From contig CP136067.1 in the NCBI GenBank assembly GCA_032622095.1, positions 176,298,556-176,362,555 of the forward strand: a DNA stretch of 64,000 nucleotides. The letters are read 5' to 3'. A model generated the notes under the pieces. That model did not search any database, was not told where the DNA came from, and was given only the letters and a program-made list of their open reading frames with translations. Shown one piece after another: positions 20,863 through 32,990 of this stretch. Each line of letters opens with the position of its first letter. Positions within the stretch are counted from its first letter, which is position 1. This stretch comes from Siphonodentalium dalli. Its lineage: Eukaryota; Mollusca; Scaphopoda; Gadilida; Siphonodentaliidae. A program made the translations under genes and the position numbers.

Positions 20863-21369
20863 TAATGTGCGGATTTTTTGGAGAACAAGCTGAATATTTA
20901 TAGTGACCACTCTGTTGAATAGTTAGCTTTTCCATATATTTCCCCAATGGTCTAGGTGGAGCAAATACGCATATGCGCTACCCTCTTACCAATTTGAAAA
21001 TAAGTGTTTCCTTCAATTGCGCATATGAAATGTTCACGAATAGTACAGTATAGCACATGTACTTTTCAGTTGAAAATAATGGGAATTATTTTACTTATTT
21101 ATTTTGTGTTGTCAACTGACAAGGGTAGCTATTTAAAATATTGACGTCGCAAACACGTGGACGCTAAAGATATGCTTTAACGATGCACCTTCCATATTGA
21201 CACCACAAAAGTACTACTTGTACTTTTCTATAGTAGAAAAACATATCATATACCTACGAATCCCATTAATAGGATGTTTTGACATGTTTTTATTTTTTGC
21301 CAGCCGAGAAAACAGTTACAATGATCGTCTCTAATTTTAAAACGATCATGATTCCAAAGGTGGTATATA

Positions 21370-21588
21370 ATGAAAACCATTTCTAACTATTTATTCGTTC
21401 TCGACGTATTACATGCGGACTATGATGCGGAATTCCACGATGCCTCTGATATTTTTATCATTTTCCTGCAACTACGTGGAAAATTCGCTCAGGCAATTCT
21501 TGGTGTCAAATCTGAGCGTACATCTTTAATGTCGCCCAAATGCGTAGGAACCGTCCCAGCCATCGCCCCATTGCCAACGTCCTATTGA
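21370..21588 (+). other. duplicated non-coding segment with open frame
   Basis: A 72-codon open frame lies here; its inverted copy at 59180-59430 is broken by indels. I see no motif or codon conservation between the copies, so it is treated as repeat sequence. The following stretch (21600-21710) contains short inverted words of GGCCAACGTTG type, again duplicated in the other arm. Confidence 0.3.
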
Positions 21589-21965
21589 GACGGAAATGTA
21601 ACGTTGGTTCGACGTCGGTTGAGCCACAGTCGAGTCGATGACAGGATCCGATGTTGGGCCGACGTTGGCCACCGGAAATGGCCAACGTTGAGTACCAAAG
21701 TTGGCCTAACGATAAGAACGACATATGCTATCTGGGAATGTCCTCAGGTTTTAGGTAACTGGGATACGAACTCCAGGATGAGTTGATTTCACAGGCACTC
21801 AATTGCATATTCACTAAAATTCTAGAAACGGTCAATCTAACTCTAAAATAAATTAAAAAAACATTTTCCGTCAGCATATTTGGGCTGAAGGGGTCATTCT
21901 CACCAAACAAAGTGCTGAGGGGTGCACAGGGTTTGTGATCGGCACTAATGCAGTTACTTAAATTG

Positions 21966-22330
21966 TGTTTATGAAAGTCTGGCACCCATTAGCAGTTTGT
22001 TTTCAGTACATTTTAATTTCATTGGAACGTAAACAATTATTCTCTAACAGAAATCATGGCAGCTACGAAAACTGAACGTCCTTCAGAATGACATTTCAAA
22101 CACTGTGTACCATTCAGCACATTTTGAAAAACCTGTGTACTCTTCAGCACTTTTTTTGTGAGTGACCCCTTCAGCGTTATTATAACTGTGTTTCTGAAAG
22201 TCTGGCGACCATCAGCAGTTCATTTTAATTTTCCTTGCAGCATATACAATTATTCTCGAACAGAAATCATGGTAGACACGAAATCTAAAAGTTTTTGTGA
22301 GAGTGACCACCTTCAGCCACATTAGGCCTA
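21966..22330. repeat. two diverged ~220-bp tandem copies
   Basis: Copies begin at about 21966 (TTGTGTTTATGAAAGTCTGG) and 22188 (CTGTGTTTCTGAAAGTCTGG). Each proceeds through an AACAGAAATCATGG block to a GTGA(C)CCCCTTCAGC end. The opposite arm has one copy (58140-58380), so this is a local duplication specific to the left arm. Confidence 0.55.
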
Positions 22331-22439
22331 CCTGTTGCACATCTGCAATGTGCCGGTAACTGAAGTTTTATGTAAATAGGAAACGAACTGTAGCAGGAGT
22401 TGATTTCACAGATAAACGGACATGGCTCATTCGAACCTC

Positions 22440-22920
22440 CATTTTTTAACTATGTAATTTGGAGCGACGGATACGATGGGTCGACAAATAAACGAACTAT
22501 TGATATACCGGCTTCTTGTGCTCGAATAAACCCTTGCCAAAGTCACAGGCATTTTTCAACTTTTCGCCAGAAGGCAGATAAACGCTCTTTATTGCTAACA
22601 TATCAGGAATAGCCTACCACGAAACGCTCTTTTTCACTACTTAATTAATTCAATGCGTAATTTTATGTAATATAATGCTCGTAGAAAGGTAGTTCTCAGA
22701 TATATATCGACCTATTTCGATACTGAGAACATTTTTAAAGCGAATATATTGTGAATTTGGATCGCAAACCACCATGTGGCTTTAATGTACCCAAATCCGG
22801 ACGGGCGGAAGGTCGGACGAAGATCATTTCACAGTCGAATAAGTCGGGGCACAAAAGCTTTAGCAACTGAATTGCATTTATTAACTCAGAACTTTCCCGC
22901 GCTGAAACGAACGCTCTTTA
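22440..22920 (-). repeat. dispersed repeat with AAAGAGCGTT doublet
   Basis: One of three copies; the others are 40840-41250 and 57560-58030 on the opposite strand. It contains two AACGCTCTTT words exactly 42 bp apart (22581 and 22623) around the reverse complement of ATTCCTGATATGG, and a third at 22910. The conserved flank CCAAATTACATAGTT/GATACGATGGGTCGAC marks one end. Confidence 0.6.
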
Positions 22921-22967
22921 TTGTGTCCATATATATGCCTATGTGATATATAGAGGATATGAAATGA

Positions 22968-23087
22968 GTGTTTCTCTCATATGATATTTATGAAACGAGT
23001 CTAAGAATTTTCAGTTTTCTCGAGCCTCCGGCGAGAGAAAACTGAAAATTCGTGACGAGTTTCATAAATATCATATGAGAGAAACAC
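22968..23087. repeat. palindrome, ~55-bp arms
   Basis: Arms 22968-23022 and 23032-23087 pair from GTGTTTCTCTCATATGATAT inward to TTTTCTCG/CGAGAGAAAA around GCCTCCGG. There are few mismatches. MITE-like foldback. Confidence 0.7.
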
Positions 23088-23612
23088 GAATTACATATTC
23101 TATTTATCATATGACACCTATAAATTGATTATGATGTCCAAAACGCACACAAATCACTAAATAGCTATATGACATCGGCAGCAAAAGGTTAATGTGACGT
23201 CACTTCATTGCACCGGAAGCCCAATTACACCTGGTGAACTAGCAGAAATAATATGCACGAGAAGATATAGTGCGCTATTCTGTTCTCATTTTGTGACATT
23301 ATATCGTATGTTTATTAGATAAATACGAATTACATATTCTATTTATCGTATAACAATGTCCAAAACTATATATTTCAAGATTATAATTGCGAGAATTTCG
23401 GAATCGCGTTGATTGACGCGCACGAATTTGACCTGCATTTAGTTAGAGATGCGGCTCGGGACAGGCTGCCATTCAGCCAATCAGAACACACTTTTTGTCA
23501 ACAAACCAATCAAATTATCGGAAGGTGATATGAACTAGTAGTTCATATGAAATTGATTTATGACATACTTTCCAACGTAAATAATGATTGAGTCATATGA
23601 TAAATATACGAT

Positions 23613-23735
23613 ATTAGCATAGTGTGTTTTGAGATGTGTTTTATCTCAATGAATTAGAAGTATGATTTGTCGCGAGGGTCCGCCGAGAGAAAAATCATAC
23701 TTATAACAAGTTGAGATAAAACAACTTCGAAGAGT
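23613..23735. repeat. foldback MITE (copy 1)
   Basis: The left arm GTGTTTTGAGATGTGTTTTA..ATCATACTTCTAA-type sequence pairs with the right arm ending GAGATAAAACAACTT. It surrounds a CGCGAGGGTCCGCCGAGA core. The copy in the other arm (57402-57540) retains longer, complete arms; here the right arm has decayed. Confidence 0.6.
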
Positions 23736-25680
23736 AATTTGGTAATTTCTAAGAGCAATTCCCGTTACACATTAATACGCAGTTACAGTACATGTGATGA
23801 GGTCGCGGATTTATGGAACATTGCGGTTATTTGTGAACAATAAACAAGATATAAGTCCTGATTTAATATTAATCCATGTTCATTAAAAGTCTATGTTCTC
23901 AAACAAAAAGAAGTCTTTTAAACTGTTATAGTTCAGAATTAACCAGATTGAAATTAGTGACTGTTTAGAATGTCATTGTGTTGATAAGCATTCGGAGTTA
24001 TATGATATGTCACTGCTCTGTCATTTGAAATATGCACCCGAATATCCGCGGAACTTGAAGTTGAAGATTACGTAACTCGGAACGTGCTCGCGACTCGCGA
24101 GGTTGGGATAAATAGTCCCGTGATCGCTGGGAGTAAGATAAACCTCTGGGAGTAGGATAACATCGTGGCGCTTCTGGGAGTGGTGATACGATTATTATTT
24201 TGGCAGAAAAAGTTACTGAAAATATAATAAAATGTAATACTCAGTATAACATCAAACCGGTATAAGATAAATATAGGCAACGCTGTATAACACGAACTAC
24301 GTGTACATATGGTGTCGTTACACGTACATGTATATCAAAGTAATTTAATGTCGAACGCGCATTTTAGATCGTTAACAGAGTCAAGAGCTAAGTTCCTAGC
24401 GTATAGTTTTCAAGAAATACATTCATTCTAAGCTTATGTCCTGTTTCATATCAGTTAGCATTTACAGAACTAGGTCAACGTGATCGCTTTCGCAGATTGC
24501 TGCTTCAAGCGGTCAAGACGCACTGTATAGATTTAGCGGGTGTTTGTCCTGGACCCACATGGTCCAACTTTTCAAATCTAATAATTAAAACAACAAATCA
24601 CTAAAGATAAAACCGTACCAGTGTATGGATAATACTCGCATTTAAGGTCAAAAGATATATGATTTTATTGACGAAGCGACAAAATCGACCTTTACAGCCA
24701 TTTTGATCTTGTTTAAATCCTGACTCAAGGAACCGGAGAAATAAAACCGAACGTAACGGGGGACACCGTCGACTGCGACTGCTTGTTATTGATATGCACG
24801 TATTGGTCTGTATATGAACAGCCTTTGTCTGACAGGCAAATAATAGAAGATTACAAGAATACTGGTTATATAATATATTACTACATGCTCAAGTTGGTGA
24901 TTTCATAGACACTTAGGGTGCCATTTTTAGGTTAAAATATCGAAGCCAGCCAGCAGAAATACCCCACTTTCACCATGGATGGTATGACAGAAAGCAATAA
25001 ACTGCCCAGGAATCCCAAAAAGAAAAGGCGGTTACAGTTATAAGCTGTTTTCTTCGAGGTTCATGAGGTCAAATGCGCCTATCCTATGACAACTCCCTGG
25101 TCAGTTGACCCATCTATACCAATTTTCCTACATATCTGCTATCTCATGGCACGATACATGTCAAGTTATCCCTGTGTTTCAATTTTCACTGACCAGATTG
25201 CAACCATTTTTGGTATATAACTAATTATTTATTAAAATTAATTATTAATGCCCTTTAAGACATCTTAGGACATATCTAATAAGATTCCCCAGGTCAAATT
25301 ACTGCTGGTCATTTTTTTTAAACTTGGCACACATATATTTAGTATCATGGGAACATGTGCACCTTATGATTATAAGGTCTGTCCAACTTTTTTTCTTATG
25401 AATTTATCCCCCTTTTTCAACATAGAAAATTTTCACCTGGTCCAAGATGTGACTAAAAGGTCAGCCGACCACCGTGTCCCCCGAAAACGTTGCAAGTCGA
25501 CGCCGCATTGTTAAAGAAATTAAAAAAAATGTTGAAATGTTCTTAGTCGAAAGGGTTAATAATTCCGTAAAGAAATAATTTTTCCGTCATCTATATACAT
25601 GTTGCACATCTCCAAAATGTGGGTAACAATACTCTGAAGTTTCAAATATCTATTATCAAAACTGTAGCAGTTGATTACAC
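23736..25680. other. no gene; inside inverted duplication
   Basis: Non-coding sequence duplicated in the opposite arm (55370-57400). It contains stretches such as TGTCCTGGACCCACATGG and TCAAATGCGCCTATCC that are conserved between the arms. No supportable exon. Confidence 0.4.
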
Positions 25681-26160
25681 CATGAAGGTACCCTCATACA
25701 GAAAATTATAAAAAATCTTTTTCAAAGTCGAAAGGCCCATAACTCTGGGAAAAATCATTGGATCAAACTCAAATTCGAACTCGGAACTTGATTGATATGA
25801 ACGACCCACACAAAATTTTCTAAGTCGAAAAAAGTCCATAACTCTAGGAAAAATCATCGGATCAAACTCAAATTCGAACTCAACATGTATCTTGATATGA
25901 TTGATCCACATTAAAACGGTATTTGTAATTAAAGGATCCAAACTTGAGATATCATCCGGAAACAGAAAAAGTGAGAAATTTTCTAAGTTAAAAAAAAGGG
26001 AAATAACTCCATAAAAGAACATCGGATCAAACCCAGAATTGCAGAGCACACGTGTTCTTGTTTGAGACACCTACGTACCAAGTTTCAATAAAATCGGATG
26101 ATCATTACTGGAGTTATAACTCCGGACGGACGGGGCTGATTACAATAGTCTTCCGAAAAT
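25680..26160 (-). repeat. array of diverged ~120-bp modules (copy 1)
   Basis: Modules share CATAACTCTRGGAAAAATCA, GGATCAAACTCAAATTCGA and a TTGATATGA..GACCCACA end; at least two full and two partial modules are present. This style of sequence, ending in AGTTTCAATAAAATCGGATG..GGAGTTATAACTCC, is a very common dispersed repeat in invertebrate genomes (recollection). On the minus strand it stays open and would encode repeated EFEFEFDPMIFPRVM; I take this as chance. Confidence 0.55.
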
Positions 26161-27080
26161 TTCGGGGGATAATAAATGGAGACTTACTGTTCATATGGTT
26201 ACTCCTGTCTACCAGATTGTTGATGCTTTCTTTCCTCATTTTATTTTTGTCCCTCGAAGATTTAAAATAGCCGTTGTCCGTTCGTTCGTCCGAAATGATA
26301 ACTTTAGATTCTGTTATTAGATCAAAAGCAAATTTCATAGGTGAGTTTATCACGGGGGACACTGTGGTCGGACGGCCTTTTATTCTCATTGGCAGTTGTC
26401 TTGTTTCTTTTGTTGTGCCAGTAGTCTTCTTTGTCTTCTCTTGTGGCCCCCTATTGTAAGCTGAACTTCAGTTTGAACACCTGTGTTTATAAGTTATTAT
26501 GGTGGATTGACTGTAACATGGTGTGACATTGAAAGCTTGGAGTTTATGTTCAACCAAGTTTTTTAGAAGAATTAATTACTAATTTCAAATAGCCTGCCCT
26601 AATATGACTTCTATTAAACATACCGATTCAATAGTCATATCAGTATTTATTACCACAAACGTTTTCACTGTATGTATTTATTATATTGTCGTTATTGTCT
26701 TGTATCATTATGTTTCATTTTTATATGTTGATTATGACCTAACGTGTGTATATCTTATACAACTAAATCCTGAAACCTATGTATGTAAAAAGATACCATA
26801 TAACATTTGTACTATTAACTCTCTCTGCCTGGAGCTAATACTATTGATTGAATGTTATTGTGGGAGAGGTGGCAGAGTGGGGGGGGGGGGGGTAGTTATG
26901 GGCCTGGCTCCGCCCACATTTGACCCAGTGAACTCAAATGAACAAATATGAACACCCAATGACCCATCTTGTAAGCACGTGCATTCTCTTATATATACAG
27001 GGCCCCCTATTTGAGACTCGCATATATAAGAAAATTTACTGGCACAGGATCTTTAATGTTGCACCAGCATAGTTCCAGTC

Positions 27081-27290
27081 ATGAAAGGGTTAAAAGCTAT
27101 TAATATTGTTCTCGTTCCATTTTCAGTGAAACATAATGTAAAATCTGATGAGCAAACAGAACTATTAAAGATGCTGAATGCAGTAGCAAATGGCAATGAT
27201 CAAGAATATTTCGAACAGGCCATTGACGACCTTACCAGTTCAGAAATTTACATTGAGAATGAACAAATGAAAACATATCTGGAGAAATAA
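27081..27290 (+). pseudogene. MULE N-terminal exon (copy A)
   Basis: The protein begins MKGLKAINIVLVPF and contains ..EQTELLKMLNAVANGNDQEYFEQAIDDLTSSEIYIENEQMKTYL, with a single QAIDDLTSS unit. A 3' splice-like CATTTTCAG at about 27119-27127 suggests the true exon may start at TGAAACATAATG. The tail is altered (..YLEK stop) relative to the 45.9-kb copy, where it reads YLDNYWLNKKE, the 'Yl...Wl..k+' pattern seen before the catalytic part of SWIM-type MULE transposases. Confidence 0.55.
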
Positions 27291-27780
27291 AAGAGGTTTG
27301 TTCGCTAACATTGGAGACATCTTTCAGAGAGGTCTCTTTTCCCTTAAATTTTCTGCAGATTACATCTATACTAATAACAATAAATTTTGTTTGTTCTGGA
27401 TAGTGGCTTTTATTGAAGCGAAAAATTAAAGTATTGTTTATTTGACTATTTATTCATGAGTATCTGGATTCCAAACAATGAAAGCCAAAGATGTGAAAGT
27501 ATTAACAGTGAGATTCCTAGTTCTGGAGGGTCAATAGATCAAATTTAGAGTTATTCCTCTTTATTCTTACTGTGATAGCCTGAGTCTTCAAAGTGTAACT
27601 GAGATCAACAAATTTTAATCTAAGGACAGAACATTCAGTACATACCTTATTCTGAATGTGGTTACAGTGTTTATGTTTCAACAATAAATAGAATATAAGT
27701 TATTATTTCCATCACCCATATACATGTGACCCATTTGTTCTATTCTCTATATTCAAAACTGGGGGAGTTGATTATACAAT

Positions 27781-28445
27781 GAAGATAAACATAAAACTGT
27801 GCTAGACACACAAAATCTGTTTCGAATCGAAGCACCCAATAATGTCATAAAGCACACATATCTGGACATTCATGGCGATAAGACAGTATCTAAAACAATT
27901 GAACTCATTGTGACCGATTTCCTTCAGCAACTTCTCAAAGAGTATGTGGCAGAGAACTATTTCACAGTGACATTCCACCATTCCTAAATGACAGACCAAA
28001 AACATTCAGAAAGACCTGCCTGCAAAGAATCACGAATTCAAAATACTGTCAACCACAACATGCCACAAAACTAGATGCTTGCATGTATCAAGTTGAAAGC
28101 GAAAAATTAAGATCAGAAATATATTGTTCACTTCAAGTCGACAAGCAACATTTGTGAATTTCGTGAAGCCTTCAGGAAAGATGATCTGCCATGCAAACAT
28201 ATATTTGTCAACCTAAATTATCTTCAATGGCATGACTTACCATCCGCATATAGGGACTGTCCACATTTCACTCTGGACCCAGTTTATGTCATCAAGCCAT
28301 CTGAAAAGAGTGTGAAATTATGAAATTTAGGGAAGAGAACAGTGTTGGAATGGTACGTGAGAACAGAACCTCAACGACAAAAAATCAGCAGTTGGAGCAG
28401 GGAGCAACGGAAAATCCAAGTAAAGAGGCAGATCAGAAAGAACAG
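27781..28445 (+). pseudogene. MULE transposase C-terminal/SWIM exon (copy A), decayed
   Basis: It is recognisable by ..NNVIKHTYLDIHGDKTV.. and FLQQLLKEYVAEN, then VESEKL.. and the remains of the SWIM finger (LPCKHIF). Deletions and frame breaks are more extensive than in the 48-52 kb copies, for example loss of the FCSSEHKLY segment. It ends at a GAACAG/GTATAC donor-like site (28445). Confidence 0.55.
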
Positions 28446-29183
28446 GTATACATATAGATAATAGCATCCACTTAATTTACCATAGCATTATGAATTTTTT
28501 TCCTTAAGGCTAATGAGTTTAATTATTTCTTGACTGAGTGAATTCTCCTAACAGTTATAAAACTAAATATTGAAATAATTCATTTGGAAATATATTATAA
28601 GGATAAAATCGGACAAAACAGAATTTGCTCTTGCCAACGGATGACGTGAAATAATCCACGCGATGCAGTGACGTTGTACACACACACGACAGCACATTGT
28701 GCTCGAGTGTTTTACAAAATACTCCCTGTCTCGAATTAATTATTTCATGTCACCACAAACGTTTTCACTGTATGTATTTATTATATTGTCGTTATTGTCT
28801 TGTATCATTATGTTTCATTTTTATATGTTGATTATGACCTAACGTGTGTATATCTTATACAACTAAATCCTGAAACCTATGTATGTAAAAAGACACCATA
28901 TAACATGACATTTGTACTATTAACTCTCTCTGCCTGGAGCTAATACTATTGCTTGAATGTTATTGTGGGAGAGGTGGCAGAGTGGGGGGGGGGGGTAGTT
29001 ATGGGCCTGGCTCCGCCCACATTTGACCCAGTGAACTCAAATGAACAAATATGAACACACAAGGACCCATCTTGTAAGCACGTGCATTCTCTTATATATA
29101 CAGGCCCCCCCTATTTGAGACTCGCATATATAAGAAAATTACTGGCACAGGATCTTTAATGTTGCACCAGCATAGTTCCAGTC

Positions 29184-29468
29184 ATGAAAGGGTTAAAAGC
29201 TATTAATATTGTTCTCGTTCCATTTTCAGTGAAACATAATGTAAAATCTGATGAGCAAACAGAACTATTAAAGATGCTGAATGCAGTAGCAAATGGCAAT
29301 GATCAAGAATATTTCGAACAGGCCATATATATCTGGATAACTACTGGAGAAATAAAAGAGGTTTGTTCGCTAACATTGGAGACATCTTTCAGAGAGGTCT
29401 CTTTTCCCTTAAATTTTCTGCAGATTACATCTATACTAATAACAATAAATTTTGTTTGTTCTGGATAG
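29184..29468 (+). pseudogene. MULE N-terminal exon (copy B)
   Basis: Same start as copy A (MKGLKAINIVLVPF). After EYFEQAI it jumps to YIWITTGEIKE, a deletion of about 50 bp relative to copy A. The downstream intron-like sequence is then read through to a stop, so the frame length is not meaningful. Confidence 0.5.
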
Positions 29469-30032
29469 TGGCTTTTATTGAAGCGAAAAATTAAAGTATT
29501 GTTTATTTGACTATTTATTCATGAGTATCTGGATTCCAAACAATGAAAGCCAAAGATGTGAAAGTATTAACAGTGAGATTCCTAGTTCTGGAGGGTCACT
29601 AGATCAAATTTAGAGTTATTCCTCTAGATTCATACTGTGATAGCCTGGGTCTTCAAAGTGTTACTGAGATCAACACATTTTAATCTAAGGACAGAAAATT
29701 CAGTACATACCTTATTCTGAATGTGGTTACAGTGTTTATGTCTTAAAGCACACATATCTGGACATTCATGGCGATAAGACAGTATCTAAAACAATTGAAC
29801 TCATTGTGACCGATTTCCTTCAGCAACTTCTCAAAGAGTATGTGGCAGAGAACTATTTCTGTTCCATATCACAGTGACATTCCACCATTCCTAAATGACA
29901 GACCAAAAACATTCAGAAAGACCTGCCTGCAAAGAATCACGAATTCAAAATACTGTCAACCACAACATGCCACAAAACTAGATGCTTGCATGTATCAAGT
30001 TGAAAGCGAAAAATAAAGATAAGAAAGATTCT

Positions 30033-30075
30033 AAAATCAAGTGGTTATTATTGTTAATAGTAACCACTTGATTTT
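30033..30075. repeat. conserved hairpin AAAATCAAGTG..CACTTGATTTT (copy 1)
   Basis: An 11-bp perfect stem plus a partially paired TTATTATTGTTAATAGTAA centre. The same hairpin occurs once near the end of each MULE unit at 49604-49646, 51171-51213 and 52742-52784. It is the best conserved non-coding part of the unit. Confidence 0.7.
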
Positions 30076-30777
30076 CGAGTTATCCATCTTAGTATGATCT
30101 TACAACCGCTATTTGTCCGTTTGATCACGTGGTCCTGGACAAGATCTGGTCCACAAACAATAGAAACAGCTAACATCAATATCTTATCACTCTGAGCTTT
30201 GATGGGTGGGTTCCTCGACTCGAATAAAGATATAACATTGAATGAGACATAAATATATTATACCATTGATGGAGACATAAATCAATCAAATATTTGTTAG
30301 CCCCGAAGCCAAATAAAGAGCAATTTAGGAGCGTCTGATCGGATTGAGTACCTTTAAACATCTGATGTACCAGATATACGAGTAATACCCGCAACGAAGT
30401 TAGCGGTGGTATACTGGAGTCAGCTGTCAAGACATGCGCATTATTCATAACTACATCTATGGTAGCACGAATGCGTAATTACTAGAAAGAAATCAGAATA
30501 AATTTTCTTTAAATATTAGTTGAAAGATAATTATAGAACATTTTACAATGACTCCCCTCTTCCCAGATCCATGATGGCTGTGACAGACCGATCGGTCTAT
30601 TTTAATCTTTAGCCCTGGCCAATCGGGCAATAATAGTGATATAGATCGATCGGTGATTCACCCATACAGTCCCAGACCTATACATGTAGCTGATTTTTTG
30701 TTTACATAGGGGCCCATAAAAGTAATCACATGATATGGATTAAATGTGTGTGTTTGTGTCAGAACTATTGTACAAGT

Positions 30778-31206
30778 ATATGGTATCCTGTTTCGCCCCA
30801 TAGTTTTTTCGCTTCATTCGTTTGTTTCGGTTCCTTCGTGGCAAAGCAAGCGAAATAATCCAAATTAGTTTGGTTCCTTCCCTTGCTTCATTTGTTTGTT
30901 TTTTTCATTTCTTCGTGTGACATTTTGTTGCTTTTTCCGCTTTCGCAAAGTTTTTCATGGTTCTTGTTGGGTTTCGGCAGTTCCTTCGCTCGCTTTGGAT
31001 ACTTAGCGAAGCATGCGAAGGAACCGCCGAAAGCGAAAAACCAATTGAAGCAAGCGATATAACTATTTACAATGATATTTTTTCCCTTTCGTCGTTTAAT
31101 TTTTTCGCTTGCATCGTTTAATTTTTTGCTTCCTTCCCTGCGAAGGAATCGAAAAACCCAAACGAAGGAAGCAAAAAAAGTATGGGGCGGAAACAGGACA
31201 CCATAT
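30778..31206. mobile_element. MITE with ~26-bp TIRs
   Basis: The ends TATATGGTATCCTGTTTCGC.. and its reverse ..GCGGAAACAGGACACCATATA bound 430 bp. The interior is a mosaic of GCGAAGGAACC/GGTTCCTTCG-type words that are complementary to each other. No coding capacity is seen. Possible TA target duplication at both ends; family unassigned. Confidence 0.6.
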
Positions 31207-32219
31207 AAATACAACAAATTGATATAGGCCTAATTGGAATTGCCACTGGTGACCTGAAAATTGAATTTAGAAAGTTAAAAAATAGCAAGTAATTTGACAC
31301 TTCACCTGTTTTATTCTTCTGGAATATTTAACGTTTGGTAGCTGATTTAGTGTTATTGTGCATTCTATCATGAGCAGCATTGATTTATCATACACTACGC
31401 CTGTTTGAAGTGCTTTAAAATAACTTTTTATGCACAGATATCACAAAAATGCGAGACAAATTATAAACGCTGCGTTGTTTCCCATTTAGAATGTACCAGT
31501 TGAGTTGCGGTTTCGTAAAAAGAGGCGAAAAACAATTAGCAGATGTTTAAACCATTCCTTAACCCGCAAATTTGGCGCAAAAGAAAACTGAAAAATACTT
31601 GCGGTTGCAACCATTCGTATCACCCAGGCATCCAGGAAATCTACACAATTATGTGCACAAATGATGTCTAGAACTTATCATTGAGAACGTCCTTTATGAT
31701 ATGTTGGCATATATATACCACTTTTGGGCCATGGACTAATAAGTAGACGATCATGTTAAAGTATCATCTTTTGACAGTCGACACAATTTGTCCGCCAGAA
31801 TCTCATACTATAGGGCCTCATGTGTCCGATCTAATTATTTTGTGGACCGGTACATATAGAAAACGTACATATGCTAGTTACATGTATATGGTATCAAATC
31901 TGACACAAAAATTAGGACTGGCCGCTTGCCAACTAAACGGACAAACTATTAAATACACTCGATAGCAATGATCGGGCATTTGTAAGATCATTACAATACG
32001 CCAATAAATCTAATGATATACCAACATTGCAATAATTATCGTACACGTTATACTTTAAGATTGGTCGTATTTTCAAGGCGGCAACCCGATTTCGCGAAAT
32101 GAGTTTGTTACTATAAATAGAAAAAGAATAGGAGGCATGAAGGAATCCTACTGGGGTACTATCGTAAAATAGTATAGCAGTGTGTAGCCAATCAGAATGA
32201 GAGAAAGTCACGTGAGATA
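31207..32219. other. no gene identified
   Basis: AT-rich non-coding stretch. Short frames at 31753-31965 have neither motif nor splice support. Confidence 0.35.
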
Positions 32220-32252
32220 TAAAATATATATATATATATATATTATATATCT
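32220..32252. repeat. (TA)n microsatellite
   Basis: A run of alternating TA of about 30 bp. Just after it, at 32280, an ATG opens MLRARKAVTASGVINKSESD up to a GTATGC donor-like site near 32357, a possible small 5' exon. Confidence 0.6.
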
Positions 32253-32990
32253 CCGATTGCGGTGATTTAACTGTATATCATGCTGAGAGCTCGCAAAGCT
32301 GTTACGGCAAGTGGCGTTATAAATAAATCAGAATCGGATGACACAGCCGTTATAGGTATGCCATCATACATATTTCTCACCAAACAGCGGTATTAGAAAA
32401 GAGTTTAAATATATGGTATCCAATGGCGTCCGTCGTAGGCCTACACATTGAATATTTAAAATAACAATATCATTAAACTCAGACGCACAAGGTGTAATAC
32501 ATGTACATATACTCAACCATAATGAGAAACGAACAATATAGTTACAATATAGAAGTTAACTTACCTGAAAAAGTCATATTTTCCAACATATTAAGTGTCA
32601 TATTTTATGCCGATTCTCTAGTGATCTTCTTGAGATATTCAAAACAAAGAGCCGGTAACCACGTGACTCATTACCCAGTGTTCAAATTACGGTACAAAGT
32701 TCAATCAAGGTGATTACGGAACAATGTACCACGGTGAAAACGGTACTATGATCCGTTTTCAAACGGAAAATAATAATAGTGCGGTCAGGTTTGTGAACCG
32801 GTTGTTCTGTGTAATGATTGTACATGGTTAGCAGGTTAGTTGGTTGTTTTATGGAGATAATTACTCAATGGCTTATACTGCGGTCACGACAAGCGTGTCT
32901 ACACCGCCCGGGGACATTCATCAACGCCCACGGAGCAAACTGAACATCAAGTGATCATCATTTCTTTTATAGGCGTGAGTTGATGGTTGT

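Larger units (their letters stand above)
19611..26790 (+). repeat. left arm of ~7-kb inverted duplication
   Basis: The arm matches the reverse complement of 53540-60580 along its length. Paired anchors include 21370-21470 with 59340-59430, 22400-22920 with 57560-58100, 23613-23725 with 57402-57540, 24500-24560 with 56490-56550, 25690-25990 with 55020-55370, and 26570-26790 with 53540-53760. The similarity continues outward through 11451-11976, which is the other side of the LINE. Many small indels show that the two arms have diverged. Confidence 0.75.
26650..28754 (+). repeat. tandem MULE unit A (period about 2.1 kb)
   Basis: The unit starts ACAAACGTTTTCACTGTATG and recurs at 28756. The joint (ATGTCACCAC/AAACG) shows short homology CCAC between the unit end and the pre-unit sequence. 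Within the unit are a (G)n tract near 26880, the N-terminal exon, and a decayed transposase exon. Confidence 0.65.
28756..30410 (+). repeat. tandem MULE unit B
   Basis: Second, further deleted unit. The N-terminal exon (29184-29468) lost the QAIDDLTSS-to-TYL segment by an internal deletion. The transposase exon is reduced to 29740-30016 and joined directly to the unit-end hairpin (30033-30075). Homology to the end of the 45.9-53.1 kb MULE continues to about 30400. Confidence 0.6.

Noticed and set aside
26879-26892. G-run as a regulatory G-quadruplex
   Set aside because: A single homopolymer run, shared with the duplicate at 28984; it does not form four separate G-tracts by itself.
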